Below are positions 37,501 to 61,805 of a stretch of 64,000 bases of DNA, in pieces. This stretch comes from Odontesthes bonariensis (Eukaryota; Chordata; Actinopteri; Atheriniformes; Atherinopsidae), in NCBI RefSeq assembly GCF_027942865.1, contig NC_134506.1, positions 15,026,436-15,090,435 of the forward strand, written 5' to 3'. The stretch's first letter is position 1. Each line of letters starts with the position of its first letter. Under the pieces are notes generated by a model. It was not told the DNA's origin. It saw only the letters and a list, made by a program, of their open reading frames with translations, and did not search any database. The position numbers and the translations under genes were made by a program.

Positions 37501-39989
37501 AAATGTTTTATACAACTACAGTATACACCATATAAATGACCTGCTTTTAATTATCTATTTAAATTAGATTACCTCAATAACATAATTTAAGTTCTTTCCA
37601 GCTTTTTCTCATCTTTAAATTCACTACCATATTATTCACCGCATTCAACATCCACTGTCGTCAGCGAGGCTACGTACTTTTAGGTGTGCAGACAGAAGAG
37701 TAATGCAGACGGGGATAATGATGGCAATAGGTGGGCTCAGATCGAGGTGGAGACACTGAGAGGATACACTAGCCCAGTCTGATCAATTCCTTTCTCCTTC
37801 TCTTCACTGCTAATCCCTCATGACAACAACAGATGGCTCAAAGCCAATAATACTGCAAACCAATGCGTTCTCAACACTCACCTTGAGCTTTCCTTCACTG
37901 ACCTGGGCACTCAGGCTACTGGACACAGCCACAAACAACAACTTAACTTCTCCTGACAGGCTGGGTTTTATAAACTTGTTTTTTTTTGCCACCCAACTGC
38001 AATGAAACTATCTGAAATGACATATACGTATGGAGATATTAACAGTCAAATCAGCAGTCTTTCTTGAAGAAAATAACTAGGAGATAGTGGGCAGAATACG
38101 GACTACATTCTTCTACAAAAATAGGGTGAAACAGTAACAGAGGTCATTCCATTTCTCTCCGTTTCATATTACATGACCCTCGTCAAACTATCCATTCGGT
38201 TTTAACTCTAAGGCATCAATCCTGCAAGTAACATCCAGGTTGCCTGAGCTATTTAGATTTCAGAGGCAGAAGCTGAAGGAATAGCAATTTGCAGTTCTAA
38301 GATGACACAGAGAGTGGTGACTGGTGTTTCATTATTATAGAACAACGCCCCACCAACATCCAGAAATACTATAGTTAGAATGACCCAGCTATTCTACCCA
38401 TGGGACAAGAGTCTGTACTTCCTCCTCCCACCTACTCTCTTTCACTTTTACTCTGTCTCATTTGTTTCTCCACCTTACTCTTCTTGAAGGTTTCTGTGTT
38501 CAGCCTCCTTATGTCTGTAAGTGTGCTAGAAATGATAGAAGACACGATCAGGCGAGTACTGAAATGTACAGGAAAGTCAAATGAGAATGTGTGGTTAATT
38601 TTTATTTGCACAGATGCCGACACAAAAATTTATGTCCCTTTAAATCCTGCAAAAGAACGTGGCCAGAGCCATACAGGAAGTGGGTTGTTTTTCCAACAAA
38701 CACACAAGATTTGTATATTTCCTTGTTGCGCACACCAACATCAAACCCACATACACTACATCATTCTATAATGAGGACAGATTTCAAAAAGTGCCTGGTC
38801 ACATAAGGGTCCCTTTAAGGGCCAGTATGGGAATAATGCAGGATTAAGAAAGCTTGCCACTTTCACAGCTATGTTAAAACCAATGCCACGTTTCACCTCT
38901 GTGGCTCAAATCCAGGTTTTGCTTTTAAGTAAAACAGGTGACAATAATAAAACCAGTTTATCTGCAATACTGTTCTGAAGAAGGTTATATAGCGACCAGT
39001 ATCAACCAAAATTGCTATGTCAGCGGCCCCCACAGCACTCCACCAGATAACAACATCTGCCTCACAGCCTCAGTAAAAGGAAAACCACACATCTCTGAGC
39101 AGATACTTTCTTAAGACTTGGACCACACCCTTCATTCACAACTGAGCCATGCTGGTGAAACTGCTTTTTGTGACCACACACACACACACACAAGGCGTCA
39201 CATTAATTCTTGCACTAGGGGTGTGTCAGAAGAACTGTGACACAGGCACAATGACCTCACACTTCACTAACAAGCAGTTTATCTGCTAAAGCCACAGCCT
39301 TTACCTGAGCGAGACATTCCACCAAAAGGCATGTCCTGTTGTCCCCTTGTCTTAGTCAAACAACAACACAGAGGGTCCTCATGGCCGTCTTTAAATGCAT
39401 TGTCTGGCTGACAGGGTTGGGCAGCAGATTTAATCAACAGTCTGCATTCAATCAGCAACAACACCTAGTATACACCAAGTATAATAAAGCAAACAACAAT
39501 TCAATATAAAACTTAACACCGCCTTTGAGTGACTAAAAGAGAGAGGACAATTAAACGCATACTCATTAAGTATGCTACCTGGGCGGTAACTTAGTTTCCA
39601 TCATCTTCTGCAGATAGCGGGCTGTCGAAAGGCGTTAGCTAACCCGTTCTTGGCATGTTTATGATTATCACCTGACAATTAACACTTTAACTGTAATTAT
39701 CGCCACCTGGAGAAGGTTTCACAGCATTAGTTGAGTTACAATTAAAGTCAAACGAAGCCGTTTATAACAACTTAACTGTGGTAACTTAACCGAATTTGAC
39801 GGATGCAGTACACCATGGATGAGATGCAGAGGCTAACACGCTAACCTTTACAGATGACTCGAGTCGCTAGCCGTTAAGCTAAAGCAGACAGCTACAGGGA
39901 ACACTGACAGTGTTTAAAACTATGCAGCTACTAATGCCACCGGGTTGGTGTTCTAATTTCAAAGAAAGTAATAATACCCACTTCCCTAC

Positions 39990-40200
39990 CTGAGGTTATT
40001 GTGACCTCACAAGTGGATTTCCGAATAGCACCAGTCCTCCCAGTGACTGCGGTAGTTTCTGTGCTGGGTTTTTCACTGAGTCCAACGAAGGGCGGAAACA
40101 CAGGAAAAGGGAAGCGAAGCCTTCTCTGAGTGACGTTTAACTGAACCAATAAGCAGAGAGAATTTGAGGCGTGAACAAATGATATCGTTTGGCCCGCCCA
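39990..40200 (-). promoter_or_regulatory. tmod3: Candidate tmod noncoding first exon and promoter
   Basis: On the minus strand a good donor, CCTCAG followed by GTAGGG, is at 39990/39989. Upstream lie a GGGCGG box (minus strand, about 40193-40198) and an inverted CCAAT (plus-strand CCAAT near 40145). A rival donor (GCTCAG, then GTAAAG) lies at about 39303. The assignment is inferred from position and motif only. Confidence 0.35.
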
Positions 40201-42344
40201 TTTATCTATAAAAAACAATCCGAGGAGAGATACGGAAAGATAAAATAAAATTAGGTTAAATAAAATCTAATTAAATTGAATTAAATTAGGTAAATACCCC
40301 TTATTATTTCGATTTAACTTGTAATCGTACAGCAAGAATGCTTTGCCTAAAAATGTTTTTTTTGACAGCGGTTGTCAAATTATTTAATATGAGCTTAGAT
40401 GCTACTTTAAAACTACACACTTACTTTTTTTTATTCAAATAAAAAGAAAAGGAAGCACAGAAGACACACCTGGAGCGAAAACCTTCCATGATCTAATTGC
40501 CATGCACAATTAAAAATAATCTCTTTTATTATGCCTTTCTCTCAGTCTTTCTTACAAATACATGGATTTATTTGTTCCTTACACTACCCTTCAACTGTAA
40601 CGATCAGGGAGAGTTACTGCACCGTTATACACAATAGTGGATATAGAATTTCATCCCCTCCCCTGCAGTTCAAACAAATGTGTACTGTAACAAGATGCCT
40701 TGCTGGTAACACAGACACTTTGAGAGGAGATGTTGGTGCTGATTTAAAACACGCACCTGAAATCAGATGAGTGACGGTAATCAGCTAAAGACATAGGAAT
40801 GAGCTTAGAGGAGGGCCATGCTAGTGCATTTTTTAATCTGCTGTTTACCAGAAAAACATCTACATTTAGCGGCTCCTTATTAAATAAACAAATTAAGAAC
40901 ATAACATCTGAGAGTGATGTTTATTGCAGGGTGAGAGAGCACGCGTCAACATGGTTATCCTCTGGAAGAAATTGTCCCTCGACTTTGGTCTGACTCTTCA
41001 ATTCTTAAAGTTAAAGCAAACTAAACACAAGTATCAGATTACTGCTGCAGTCAGGTGACTCCCAATGTTTACAGGAAGATTAGTAAATAAAGACTATCTG
41101 GCAACTATCTGTGTGACATCACAATTGAGTCTCTTGTATTTCTCTCTTTGACTAATCGTTCATGGATTACTTTCTTATGTCATTTTCCATATAAGATTCC
41201 TTTTACTGTTGACCAGACTGTAACATTACACAGCTGGTTCTGATACACAAAAAGACATCATACATGTGTTACATAACTAATGACAAGCAATAAAAAGCCA
41301 TTGAAATTGTTGTCAGACCCAAGTGTTATTAACAGAAAACAATATGAGTCATCGGGTACTTTTCTTATCTACAATGTAAATTCAACACTTTCTATTCTTT
41401 GAGCATATATGTGTTTTTAATTTCAGGTCGTTCGATTAATTTTGCACGTGTGTTTTTATTATTGTGATGAAAAGTACCTCCTATTTATCGTCGCCACACA
41501 AATAGGAATGAATTAATAGAAACTGTAATATCAGGTGAAGCCACTCAGAAATGAGTCAGGTATTTGAGCTATTCTGCGTCTATAACATATATTTGAAATG
41601 TACCAGAAAGAAAATATATAAGACATTTCCAGATGTTTATTTTGTCTGTTAGACACTTATATAGATCAGTAAACATTAATCTAGATAATGCATCATTATC
41701 ACATGTTAACATAAATTATTGTTAATTATATTAATTTTTTATATAATTGATGTATTTCAGAAAACTTGCAGTAAAAAGAATTACTGCGTTACAACAAATA
41801 ATCAAATAGGACCATATTAGTGAGGACATATATTTGTTAAAAATGTCACTGGTTCATAAAATGAACCAGAAATCTCCACCTCACTTTCACTATGCACAAA
41901 CAACTTTCTACTTGCATTCCCCCTTATATAATAGAGATTTTTACACATGGATTTGTTATCATTCCTAACCAGGTATGCACAATATTTCATTCCTAAAAAT
42001 ATGGCAACAACTTATTCTTCTTTATCTGTGGCTGTTGACAGTATTATCTGATTTATGGATCGATGAATGGATGTGTCACAATCCACTTATACAGAAACCT
42101 TTGAGTCTACACTTGAACAAAGTGTGAAAACTATGTTATGTCTAAACTTCAAATCTCATCTCTGCAGGTGGATACACAAGACATTTTGAATGGACAAACA
42201 AAGATAATACAAGTGTCTAACTGCACAAGTTCCACTGTTATCTGTTACAAACTGTAATTCTAAGAGATAAAATCTGTAAATGGGAAAGACATTTGCTCAA
42301 TGTGCATAAATGTACAGAAATACCCGGACTTTATCATGTCGTAT
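40201..42344. other. Intergenic region between divergent tmod and leo1
   Basis: About 2.1 kb of AT-rich DNA without a supported gene or a repeat that I recognise. Confidence 0.6.
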
Positions 42345-42362
42345 TCCGCCCCCTGGTGGCTA
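42345..42362 (-). promoter_or_regulatory. CTCF-like motif, reverse orientation
   Basis: CCGCCCCCTGGTGGCTA is nearly the reverse complement of the CTCF consensus TGGCCACCAGGGGGCGCTA. It lies about 120 bp upstream of the leo1 start codon. This is a motif match only. Confidence 0.6.
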
Positions 42363-42465
42363 GTACGGCTCAGTATATAAGCATGAACGTGACCCGGAAG
42401 CAAAACCTTTCCCCGAGCCGGGTGACCACTTCCTGCAGATCACGTCTTACAACAGTTGGGAAGAA
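42363..42465 (+). promoter_or_regulatory. leo1: leo1 core promoter and 5' UTR
   Basis: A TATATAA box at 42374-42380 and an ETS/GABP-type ACCCGGAAGC at 42391-42400 lie 66-92 bp ahead of the ATG. A short 5' UTR of about 55-65 nt would fit. The start site is inferred. Confidence 0.45.
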
Positions 42466-54961
<12,496 letters not shown>

Positions 54962-55135
54962 TTGACCTTTTTTATCATTCCACTGTATTATCAGTGCTCA
55001 GCCCACATGGCATATAAACAGCCATATTTTTGTTTTGTATATTTTTCTTATGACCTATGTGTGGGTGATTGTGTGTTTGTTTGTTTATTTGTGTACAGCA
55101 GAGGTGAGAAATAAATGGTTCTCTTATGTAACCGG
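54962..55135 (+). other. leo1: leo1 3' untranslated region and poly(A) signal
   Basis: A short 3' UTR ends after AATAAA at 55110-55115, with T-rich DNA downstream (55154-55165). The cleavage point is inferred. Confidence 0.65.
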
Positions 55136-57469
55136 AGCTTACCTAGGACCTTGTTTTTTTTTTTTCTGTTTTCTTTTACATTATGAATCACACAATTGTT
55201 GTGAGATTATGAAACATAGCGTTTAGTTCAGTTTCCAAACAATAACAGAACATCAATGAGGAGTGAGTATTGTGGTTCGGTTAAGATTAAATCAGGTTGA
55301 TACTGTAGAATTTGCACCTTTCCATTCTCCTTCACTCACCGACGTAACAAAGCACATCGCCGTTTTACGAGTGTGTTGGTTTAGCTTTCAAGTTTCTGCG
55401 GCTCATTGTGATGAAAAATGCCTTCGAGGAAAGAACTGGAGAATGCAGTTGGTGGGGGTATGGGGGTTTTAAAGAGCCAGCAAATCTCACCTGACTGGCA
55501 AGGCTAGAGATTCGAGGTTTTGGGAATTGAGACAGGGTACCTGTAGTAGTGAGAGTAGGAGCACATCTGAGGATTAAACCCAGCAGAAATGACTTTGGTG
55601 TCGATACATTTACAGTCATGTTGACAACCTACAGCCAGTGTAGCACTGGTGAGGTACGGACAGTCATTGCTTAGATTCAAGCCTCTGTGTCAGTCAGGTT
55701 TATAGAGCACATGACGAGGAAATGTTCTAGTTTTGCATATGCACCCCCCCCCCCACTCCATATGTTAAAAATAAGGGACATAAATGTTTCCCAGCTTTGT
55801 AAAACTTCATATGACAGCGATTAGGGTTGCAAGAGGAAGTTAGTTTTTTTTTTAATTTTTTTTTTTATAAATTTTCTTTCAAAGAACAGTCCTTGAAATG
55901 CGTAAAGCACCCTTAAGATGCAGCTTCATTGTTTTAAGGGTAAAATGACCCAAGTGGTTACACTATGGGTCCATAGTAACTATAGTAAAGAATTCTTCAG
56001 AGCTCATTGCAAACTCACACAATCCAATGATCAAACATATATAGAAAAGTCTGGATATAGAAGTCTGTGTTTTACATGGCAGGATGATGGTAAGATGCTG
56101 ATCCCAGAGGATTCCATATGCCATGGAAAGTGAAGAAGAAAATAATCCATTTGTACCATGTAATTAAAAAAGCAAACAAAGCAAAAAAGTCTGAATTACA
56201 AATAGGGTTTCAAGCTGTTGAGGAGCGGCGTCCTCTATGGGAGAAAGTCCTTTCACAATAATCTGCAATCAGGAGATGATATTTTGCACTCATTCGTTTG
56301 AGCATTATATACCATTCAGTGTGTCCTGGAGCCATAGTGGGATCATCACAAAGTCTTGGGTTCAGTTATCTACGTCAGTGCTTCAGCTGTTAGAACGCAA
56401 ATGAGGTTACGTGAGGTGAGGTATCGAGACTTGATCCCCTCTGAGCCACACAATAAGAGGAGAATGAGAGGACAACAGTATTAGTTACTGATTCAAGTTC
56501 ATCTGCCAGAATGACGCACAGTGTTGCACACAAAGGTATTTAACTGGGTTCACACAGAGAGATAACAACCCATCAGGTCCCCTGTCCAGACAGAACTGGC
56601 TGCAGCCACCCAGCGTACAAAACTGGTAAAACTCTAAATGATTAACTAAGAGTTACATAAAACGTCAACTTGACAACATAGCCTCCTTTGTATATGAGAG
56701 ATATACAGCCAGGACAGACGTGTTTAAAAGAGCTGTTAGTGTTTTCTGAGTGTTTGGAATCAGCTCCCACTTACTTGAAAATTCACAATGAAGCTGCTGA
56801 GATGGAATGAGGCTTTTGTGCAACTGGACCGCTCACAGCTGTGGGCGAGTTGTACCCAACCGCATTAGCTTTCCCATCATTAGTCAGACCAGTCCCTCGT
56901 GTGTGTGCAGATGCTGATACATGCATGTTTATGCAGCCCACTGCTGTAAGTATAGCCACACTGCTCAGTGCATTATTATAATACATGTAGTGTCAATGTT
57001 TTATGGTGCTTAATGCAAATGTCGTGTGTCTATTGCCCTTAAAGAGAAGGTGTCGTCAGCAGCGGTGTGTGCTGCGTTATCTCAGACTGCAGTGTGTTAT
57101 GTAAACCCAATTCCACACAGTAAGGAGAGGAAGGAAGGAGGGGAGGAGAGGAGGAGGCACTGCTACACAGTCAGCACTGACTGAAAGGGGTGAAGCGGAG
57201 GGGAGGGCTGCAGCATTTTACCCTCTTTTATTATTGGCTCTTTGTTCTTCGTCTGTGTTTTTTTTTTCTTTTATCTGTCTGTATCTTTTTGGTTATTCCC
57301 CAGCAACCAAAATCTTAGCTTACCTTGTCTGACCTAAAAATGGACTCAATGGAATCCCATCTTCTGTAAAAGAGAGCGCTGAAGGTCAGCAGGGGGACCT
57401 CCGCCCTGCAGGCACACCCTGAAACATGGCTGAGGTTGTAATTCAGGGCTAAATTGGCAACTGTGTTTC
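55136..57469. other. Intergenic region downstream of leo1
   Basis: No supported gene. Notable only for a C-run at 55745-55754 and a purine-rich GGAGG/AAGGA stretch near 57121-57160. Exons of MAPK6, a neighbour of LEO1 in mammals, were looked for and not seen. Confidence 0.55.
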
Positions 57470-57890
57470 TAATTAGGCAGAGGAGACTGCAGCTGAGTCA
57501 GTGTCAGGGTGTCCTGGAGTGTCTGGTACCAGGACCTTAGCCATAGATCTTTTGGGCCCTGTGGGGCTGTGGAGTGGGGGTCTTTACGGATTGGCTTGAT
57601 TCCCACAGATGCCACCAGATTCCTTAATATTGACATCTGGGGAGTTTGGAGATTGGATGGAATCTCTGAACACTTGCAGACTCTTTTTAATTTTCTTTTG
57701 GCCCTTTCTGAACCATTTATGGGAGCCACTGCTCTCCTGCAGAGGGAGGCTACTTCTGTAGGAGAGTGCTGCTGCCTCGTGGGGGCGTGTGACTGTTCTA
57801 CAAAAATGTTTAGGTGGGAGACAAGTGCCACTGTAACATCCATGTGAATTAAAGGGTGAAGGTTTTCCCAGCAGAATTATGTGTAGAGTT
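57470..57890 (-). mobile_element. Decayed Tc1/mariner transposase 3' part
   Basis: On the plus strand GTACCAGGACCTTAGCCATA, CTGTGGGGCTGTGGAGTGGG, CCACAGATGCCACCAGATTC and TGACATCTGGGGAGTTTGGA follow, in order, the antisense of a common fish Tc1-like transposase 3' end. The conserved transposase segment PDLNPIE would be coded near the CATCTGGGGAG block. TTTCCCAGCAGAA (57866) continues the match. Many indels show it is dead. The comparison is from memory of the family. Confidence 0.65.
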
Positions 57891-59340
57891 ACTCGGTGCC
57901 ATGCTGGAGTTACTCACTTTGCCTCAATTCAACTCGTTTTTTTTTTTTTTTTTAGCATTAGAAGTGCAACCCAAAATTGTTTTAATGTTGTGACTGAGCT
58001 GATCAGTGTGTGTCTTGTTTTTGCATTGTCTGCTCTAGCTTTTCTGCAGCATATGGTGCTTGGATGGTGCTTTGGATTCACTCAGGAACTTTCACAATAA
58101 TATGACACACAGATAATGTGACACTACAGTCTAAGCTGAAAGCTTGTTTCACGTAATAGTCATCAGATTTTTTCTTACTGTGAAACAAAGAAAATGAAAA
58201 ACAGAATCTCTGTGTAATCTCTCTGTCATGTAATTTTATCAGGATTTATTCACATCAGCTTAAATAAAATCATTTTTCTTCATCAACAACAGTAGTGGAC
58301 GTTCACACTAAAGCGCACCTCTACGGTGTGTATGTTGTTGTGTTTTACCTTCGAACAAGCTAATTGTTATATTGCTAATATAATGAATATAAAGAGGTGC
58401 AAACACATCAGTCATTAGGTTTTGTTATTCTCTAAAAAAAAAGTCACAACCCCCACGCTATTCTCACACTAAACTCACAAATCTTTGTTCCTTGGGTGTG
58501 TTGTGTTACGTTCTCATTTCATTTCACAGAATAAGTCAAGACAAGTCCATTTCCACAAAATAGCTCTTTTTCTACTTCTTAGGTCTCTCTTGTTCACTTG
58601 CTTCTATAGATTTTATAAACTACCTCAATAACAGTCTCACTCTGTGTACCTTGCTTGTATTTCTTAGCTGCCCTTTACCCCTCTCTCAGTGTGTCACTTT
58701 CCCCTGCTGGTGCTTATATAAGAGGCTAATAAATAAAATAGAAACACAATACTTTACTCTCACAGCAGGATCCTCACACTTCACACATGACAGTGACCTA
58801 GAGACCGCTGCGAGGGTCTTAGCCGGAATATTTTCCCTTACGCACAAGCAGGTGTGCATTATTCACACACTTACACCACACAAACAGGACTGTAACAATT
58901 CAGTATTTTTCTGTTTTTTTCTCATGACCTCAACAATTTGGGTCAGCGTGTTCTGTCGAAGGAACAGGGTTTAATCTGTAAACAACAGGCTACTTTCAGC
59001 TGTGAGCTGTTCTGTACAGAGATTACACTTAAGCTTTTCCAGAATAACAGACCAAAAAGAAAAGCAAGGTGGCCCTTTGTGTTGCACAACCACCAGAGAC
59101 GAGGTGGCCCTCTCTGACTTTAAAATTATTTCTTTTTTGTAGATGGTATATAGTAGCAGCTTTATGCAGAGCTTTACTTCTGTTTTACATCCACCTATTC
59201 CACACACTCACACACCAGTGGCATTAAATGTGCTTTGCAACCCGTTAGAGCAACTTCATTCATTTTTTTTGCACAAGAATTAAAAAAAAATCAATGCATC
59301 GTTAGCAGGCTTGAGCAGAATTTAACAATTTTCGAAGAGA

Positions 59341-59434
59341 TCTATTTCATCTGAATCAGGTGTGTTGAAGCAGAGAAACATCAAAAACCTGCAGGACAGC
59401 CGCCCTCTAGGATCGGATTTGGACGTCCCTGCCT
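59341..59434. mobile_element. hAT-type terminal fragment
   Basis: TCAGGTGTGTTGAAGCAGAG, AAAACCTGCAGGACAG, CGCCCTCTAGGATCGG and TTTGGACGTCCCTG match in order the well-known end of non-autonomous hAT elements in fish. The other end was not found. Confidence 0.6.
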
Positions 59435-60149
59435 TAAACAAAAGTGTCACACTTCAACAAGTAAACGTCTAAAGTTCATTCAAGATGCTCAAGGTCACAC
59501 ACCTGTAGGCGGTCCGATAGTGAGGTCCGGTCTACAACACAGGTAAAATTACAAATCTGACGACAAAGCAAACACAATATTCAAAATAAATCTGAAAACA
59601 AATCAACCAAAGTCATTGCATGGGTCACACATGTCAAGCTTAAATGATCTGAGTTGTGTACACTTACTTCTCAGGTGTTTTTTTTTTTTTTTTGCAATAT
59701 GTAATAACTTGTCCATCTAAATAAAAAAAACAGAGAAAAATCCATCAATGTGATTTGTGAGAGTTTCACAATCTGCCATATGTCATTCCTTCAGAGGCAC
59801 TTTATTTTAGGACACATAATGGAACATTTTTACATTTATGTTTACTGGATACTTTAGAAAAGACCAATACTGTCACTTGTTTGTTGTCGGAGAGGTTTAT
59901 CAGGGGACATGTGCTGAGACTGAAAAATGATATGACACAGTTCATCAAGTCAAGTTTTTACATTGCGCTGTCATGGGATTACATGTTTGGCATAACAAAG
60001 ACCCGGATGGGTGAACTTCAAGTTGGAAGTACTGTACAGCTGCTGGAGGGAATGTGGTGTAAACTACGCTGATTATACACATATATTTTACTCTTGTGAT
60101 AAACTTGACAAATATTGGCAGCGGTTCAACATCTTCTGCGAGAAAAACT

Positions 60150-60345
60150 AAGTAAGGAAGTGTCAATACAACAACATTATGCTATTTTGGGCATAATACC
60201 AGAAGGACTGGAAAAGTACAGATAAGTGGTTGGAAAGTGTAGAGGAAATGAGAAATATGGAAAAAATAATGTATAGACTTAATAATAAAGAAAATGTATA
60301 CGACAAAAAATGGGCCCTTTACAGTGAGAAGCCATCTTAAACCAC
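60150..60345 (+). mobile_element. Probable L1/Tx1-type LINE C-terminal remnant
   Basis: One open frame reads DWKSTDKWLESVEEMRNME, then KIMYRLNNKENVYDKKW. This resembles the C-terminal pattern of L1/Tx1 ORF2 proteins (W-K-S-P...W...E-M-E-K...F...K-W). It is short, with stops just upstream, and the family is inferred from pattern only. Confidence 0.4.
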
Positions 60346-60522
60346 CCTCATGAGAAATTAATACTCAATATTCCATTCATATTTATGCATACCCTCTGCA
60401 GTGTATTTTGGTTAAATTGGTTACTTACTTAAGTTTTTTTTTTTACTTTAGATTAATTTTTGGATTAATTATTTTGTTTATGGGGGTTTTGACATGAGTG
60501 TGTTTGTATATATATGGGTGAA

Positions 60523-60529
60523 TGTGTGT

Positions 60530-60588
<59 letters not shown>
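60523..60588. repeat. (TG)n microsatellite
   Basis: About 32 TG units with one interruption, ending in GAGGGGGG. Confidence 0.97.
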
Positions 60589-60591
<3 letters not shown>

Positions 60592-60632
60592 GGGGGTGTT
60601 AGAAAGAAGGGGAGGGATGGGGGATTGTGAAT

Positions 60633-60755
60633 GCAGGTGGATGCATTTATGCTGATGAGAATGTGGGTGTATATGTGGATGGATGAACGTATGCTGATGC
60701 ATTTATATGGGTGTGAATGTGGGCGTATGCGTGGATGGATGGATGTATGCTTGGA
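60633..60755. repeat. Imperfect TGGATG/GCATTTAT minisatellite
   Basis: Repeated blocks of GTGGATGGATG, GATGCATTTAT and GAATGTGGGTGTAT in two to three imperfect copies of about 50 bp. Confidence 0.6.
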
Positions 60756-60984
60756 GATGGGAGGGAAAGAGGGGTTAGAAGGGCAGGAGGGTCTAAGAGT
60801 ACATGTACATTAAAATGAAGAGGAATACTGCTAAGCACAGGTTAAACTGCATACATAGGTGCATGCATTGTATTGGTACATATTTATGTTTGTTTGTTTT
60901 TTGTTCAATGTATTTAATGCATATTTTACTATTACTATGATGATTAGTATTTATTTTTTGTTTATTTATTTGTTTATCATGACT

Positions 60985-61595
60985 ATGTCTCTAAACGGGC
61001 TGTAAGACAGCTGCAGTACATCCAGAACGCTGCTGCTCGAGTCCTGACTAGAACCAGGAAATATGAACATATTAGTCAAGTGCTCAGGTCTCTGCACTGG
61101 CTTCCTGTCGCTCAGAGAATAGACTTTAAAACAGCTCTGCTTGTGTACAAGTCTCTTCATGGTCAAGCGCCAAAGTACATCTCTGACATGTTAGAGCCAT
61201 ATGAACCACCTCAGGCTCTGAGAGTCTATGGGAGGGGTCTCCTGCTGGTGCCCAGAGTCAGGACTAAACAAGGTGAGGCTGCGTTTCAGTTTTATGCTCC
61301 TAAAATCTGGAACAGTCTTCCAGAAGATGTGAGACAGGCCTCAACTCTGACAATGTTTAAATCCAGGCTGAAAACGGTTCTATTTAGCTGTGCATATGAC
61401 ACCTGAAAGTATTTTATCTGCACTCTTCACTTTTTAATTAATTAATGATTATTATTATTATTATTTTTTTTTTATTATTTTTTTTTTTAATGATTTTATT
61501 GCCTTCTTGTGATTTTATGTAGCTGTGAAGCACTTTGAATTGCCTTGTGTATGAATTGTGCTCTGTAAATAAAATTGCCTTGCCTTGCCTTACCC
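60985..61595 (+). mobile_element. 5'-truncated L2-clade LINE, 3' end
   Basis: An open frame codes the C-terminal part of an L2-type ORF2: KRAVRQLQYIQNAAARVLT, LRSLHWLPVAQRIDFKTALL, YKSLHGQAPKYISDMLEPY, FYAPKIWNSLPEDVRQAS and FKSRLKTVLF, ending at TGA near 61406. The 3' UTR contains TGTGAAGCACTTTGAATTG and ends AATAAAATTGCC with a TTGCC tandem tail, as L2 elements do. The surviving frame is intact, so the insertion is fairly young. It is 5'-truncated at about 60985. Confidence 0.88.
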
Positions 61596-61805
61596 CTTCT
61601 ACTGCACTTTCTCTTTCTGTACTTCCTTCTATGCCTGCACTCTATCTCTACACTGTCACCCTGTCACCTCTGACAGAGTCTGACTTGTGGTTTCCTTCTA
61701 TGTAGCTTCTTGTTAGCTTTGATATTAGCTGTAATGTTATATATTTTTTCAATTGTAAGTCGCTTTGGATAAAAGCGTCCGCTAAATGCATAAACATAAA
61801 CATAT
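61596..61805 (+). mobile_element. SINE-like tail element
   Basis: It ends with TTGTAAGTCGCTTTGGATAA, then AAGCGTCCGCTAAATGCATAAAC. This is the same fish tail as at 29434-29480. It sits directly after the L2 tail. The left boundary is uncertain. Confidence 0.5.

Noticed and set aside
57080..57400. Purine-rich block and short ATG frame resembling a 5' UTR/promoter
   Set aside because: The frame is only nine codons and no further exon follows; composition alone does not support a gene.
57509..57847. 112-aa plus-strand and 124-aa minus-strand open frames
   Set aside because: Both lie in the decayed Tc1 remnant, and neither keeps the transposase frame.
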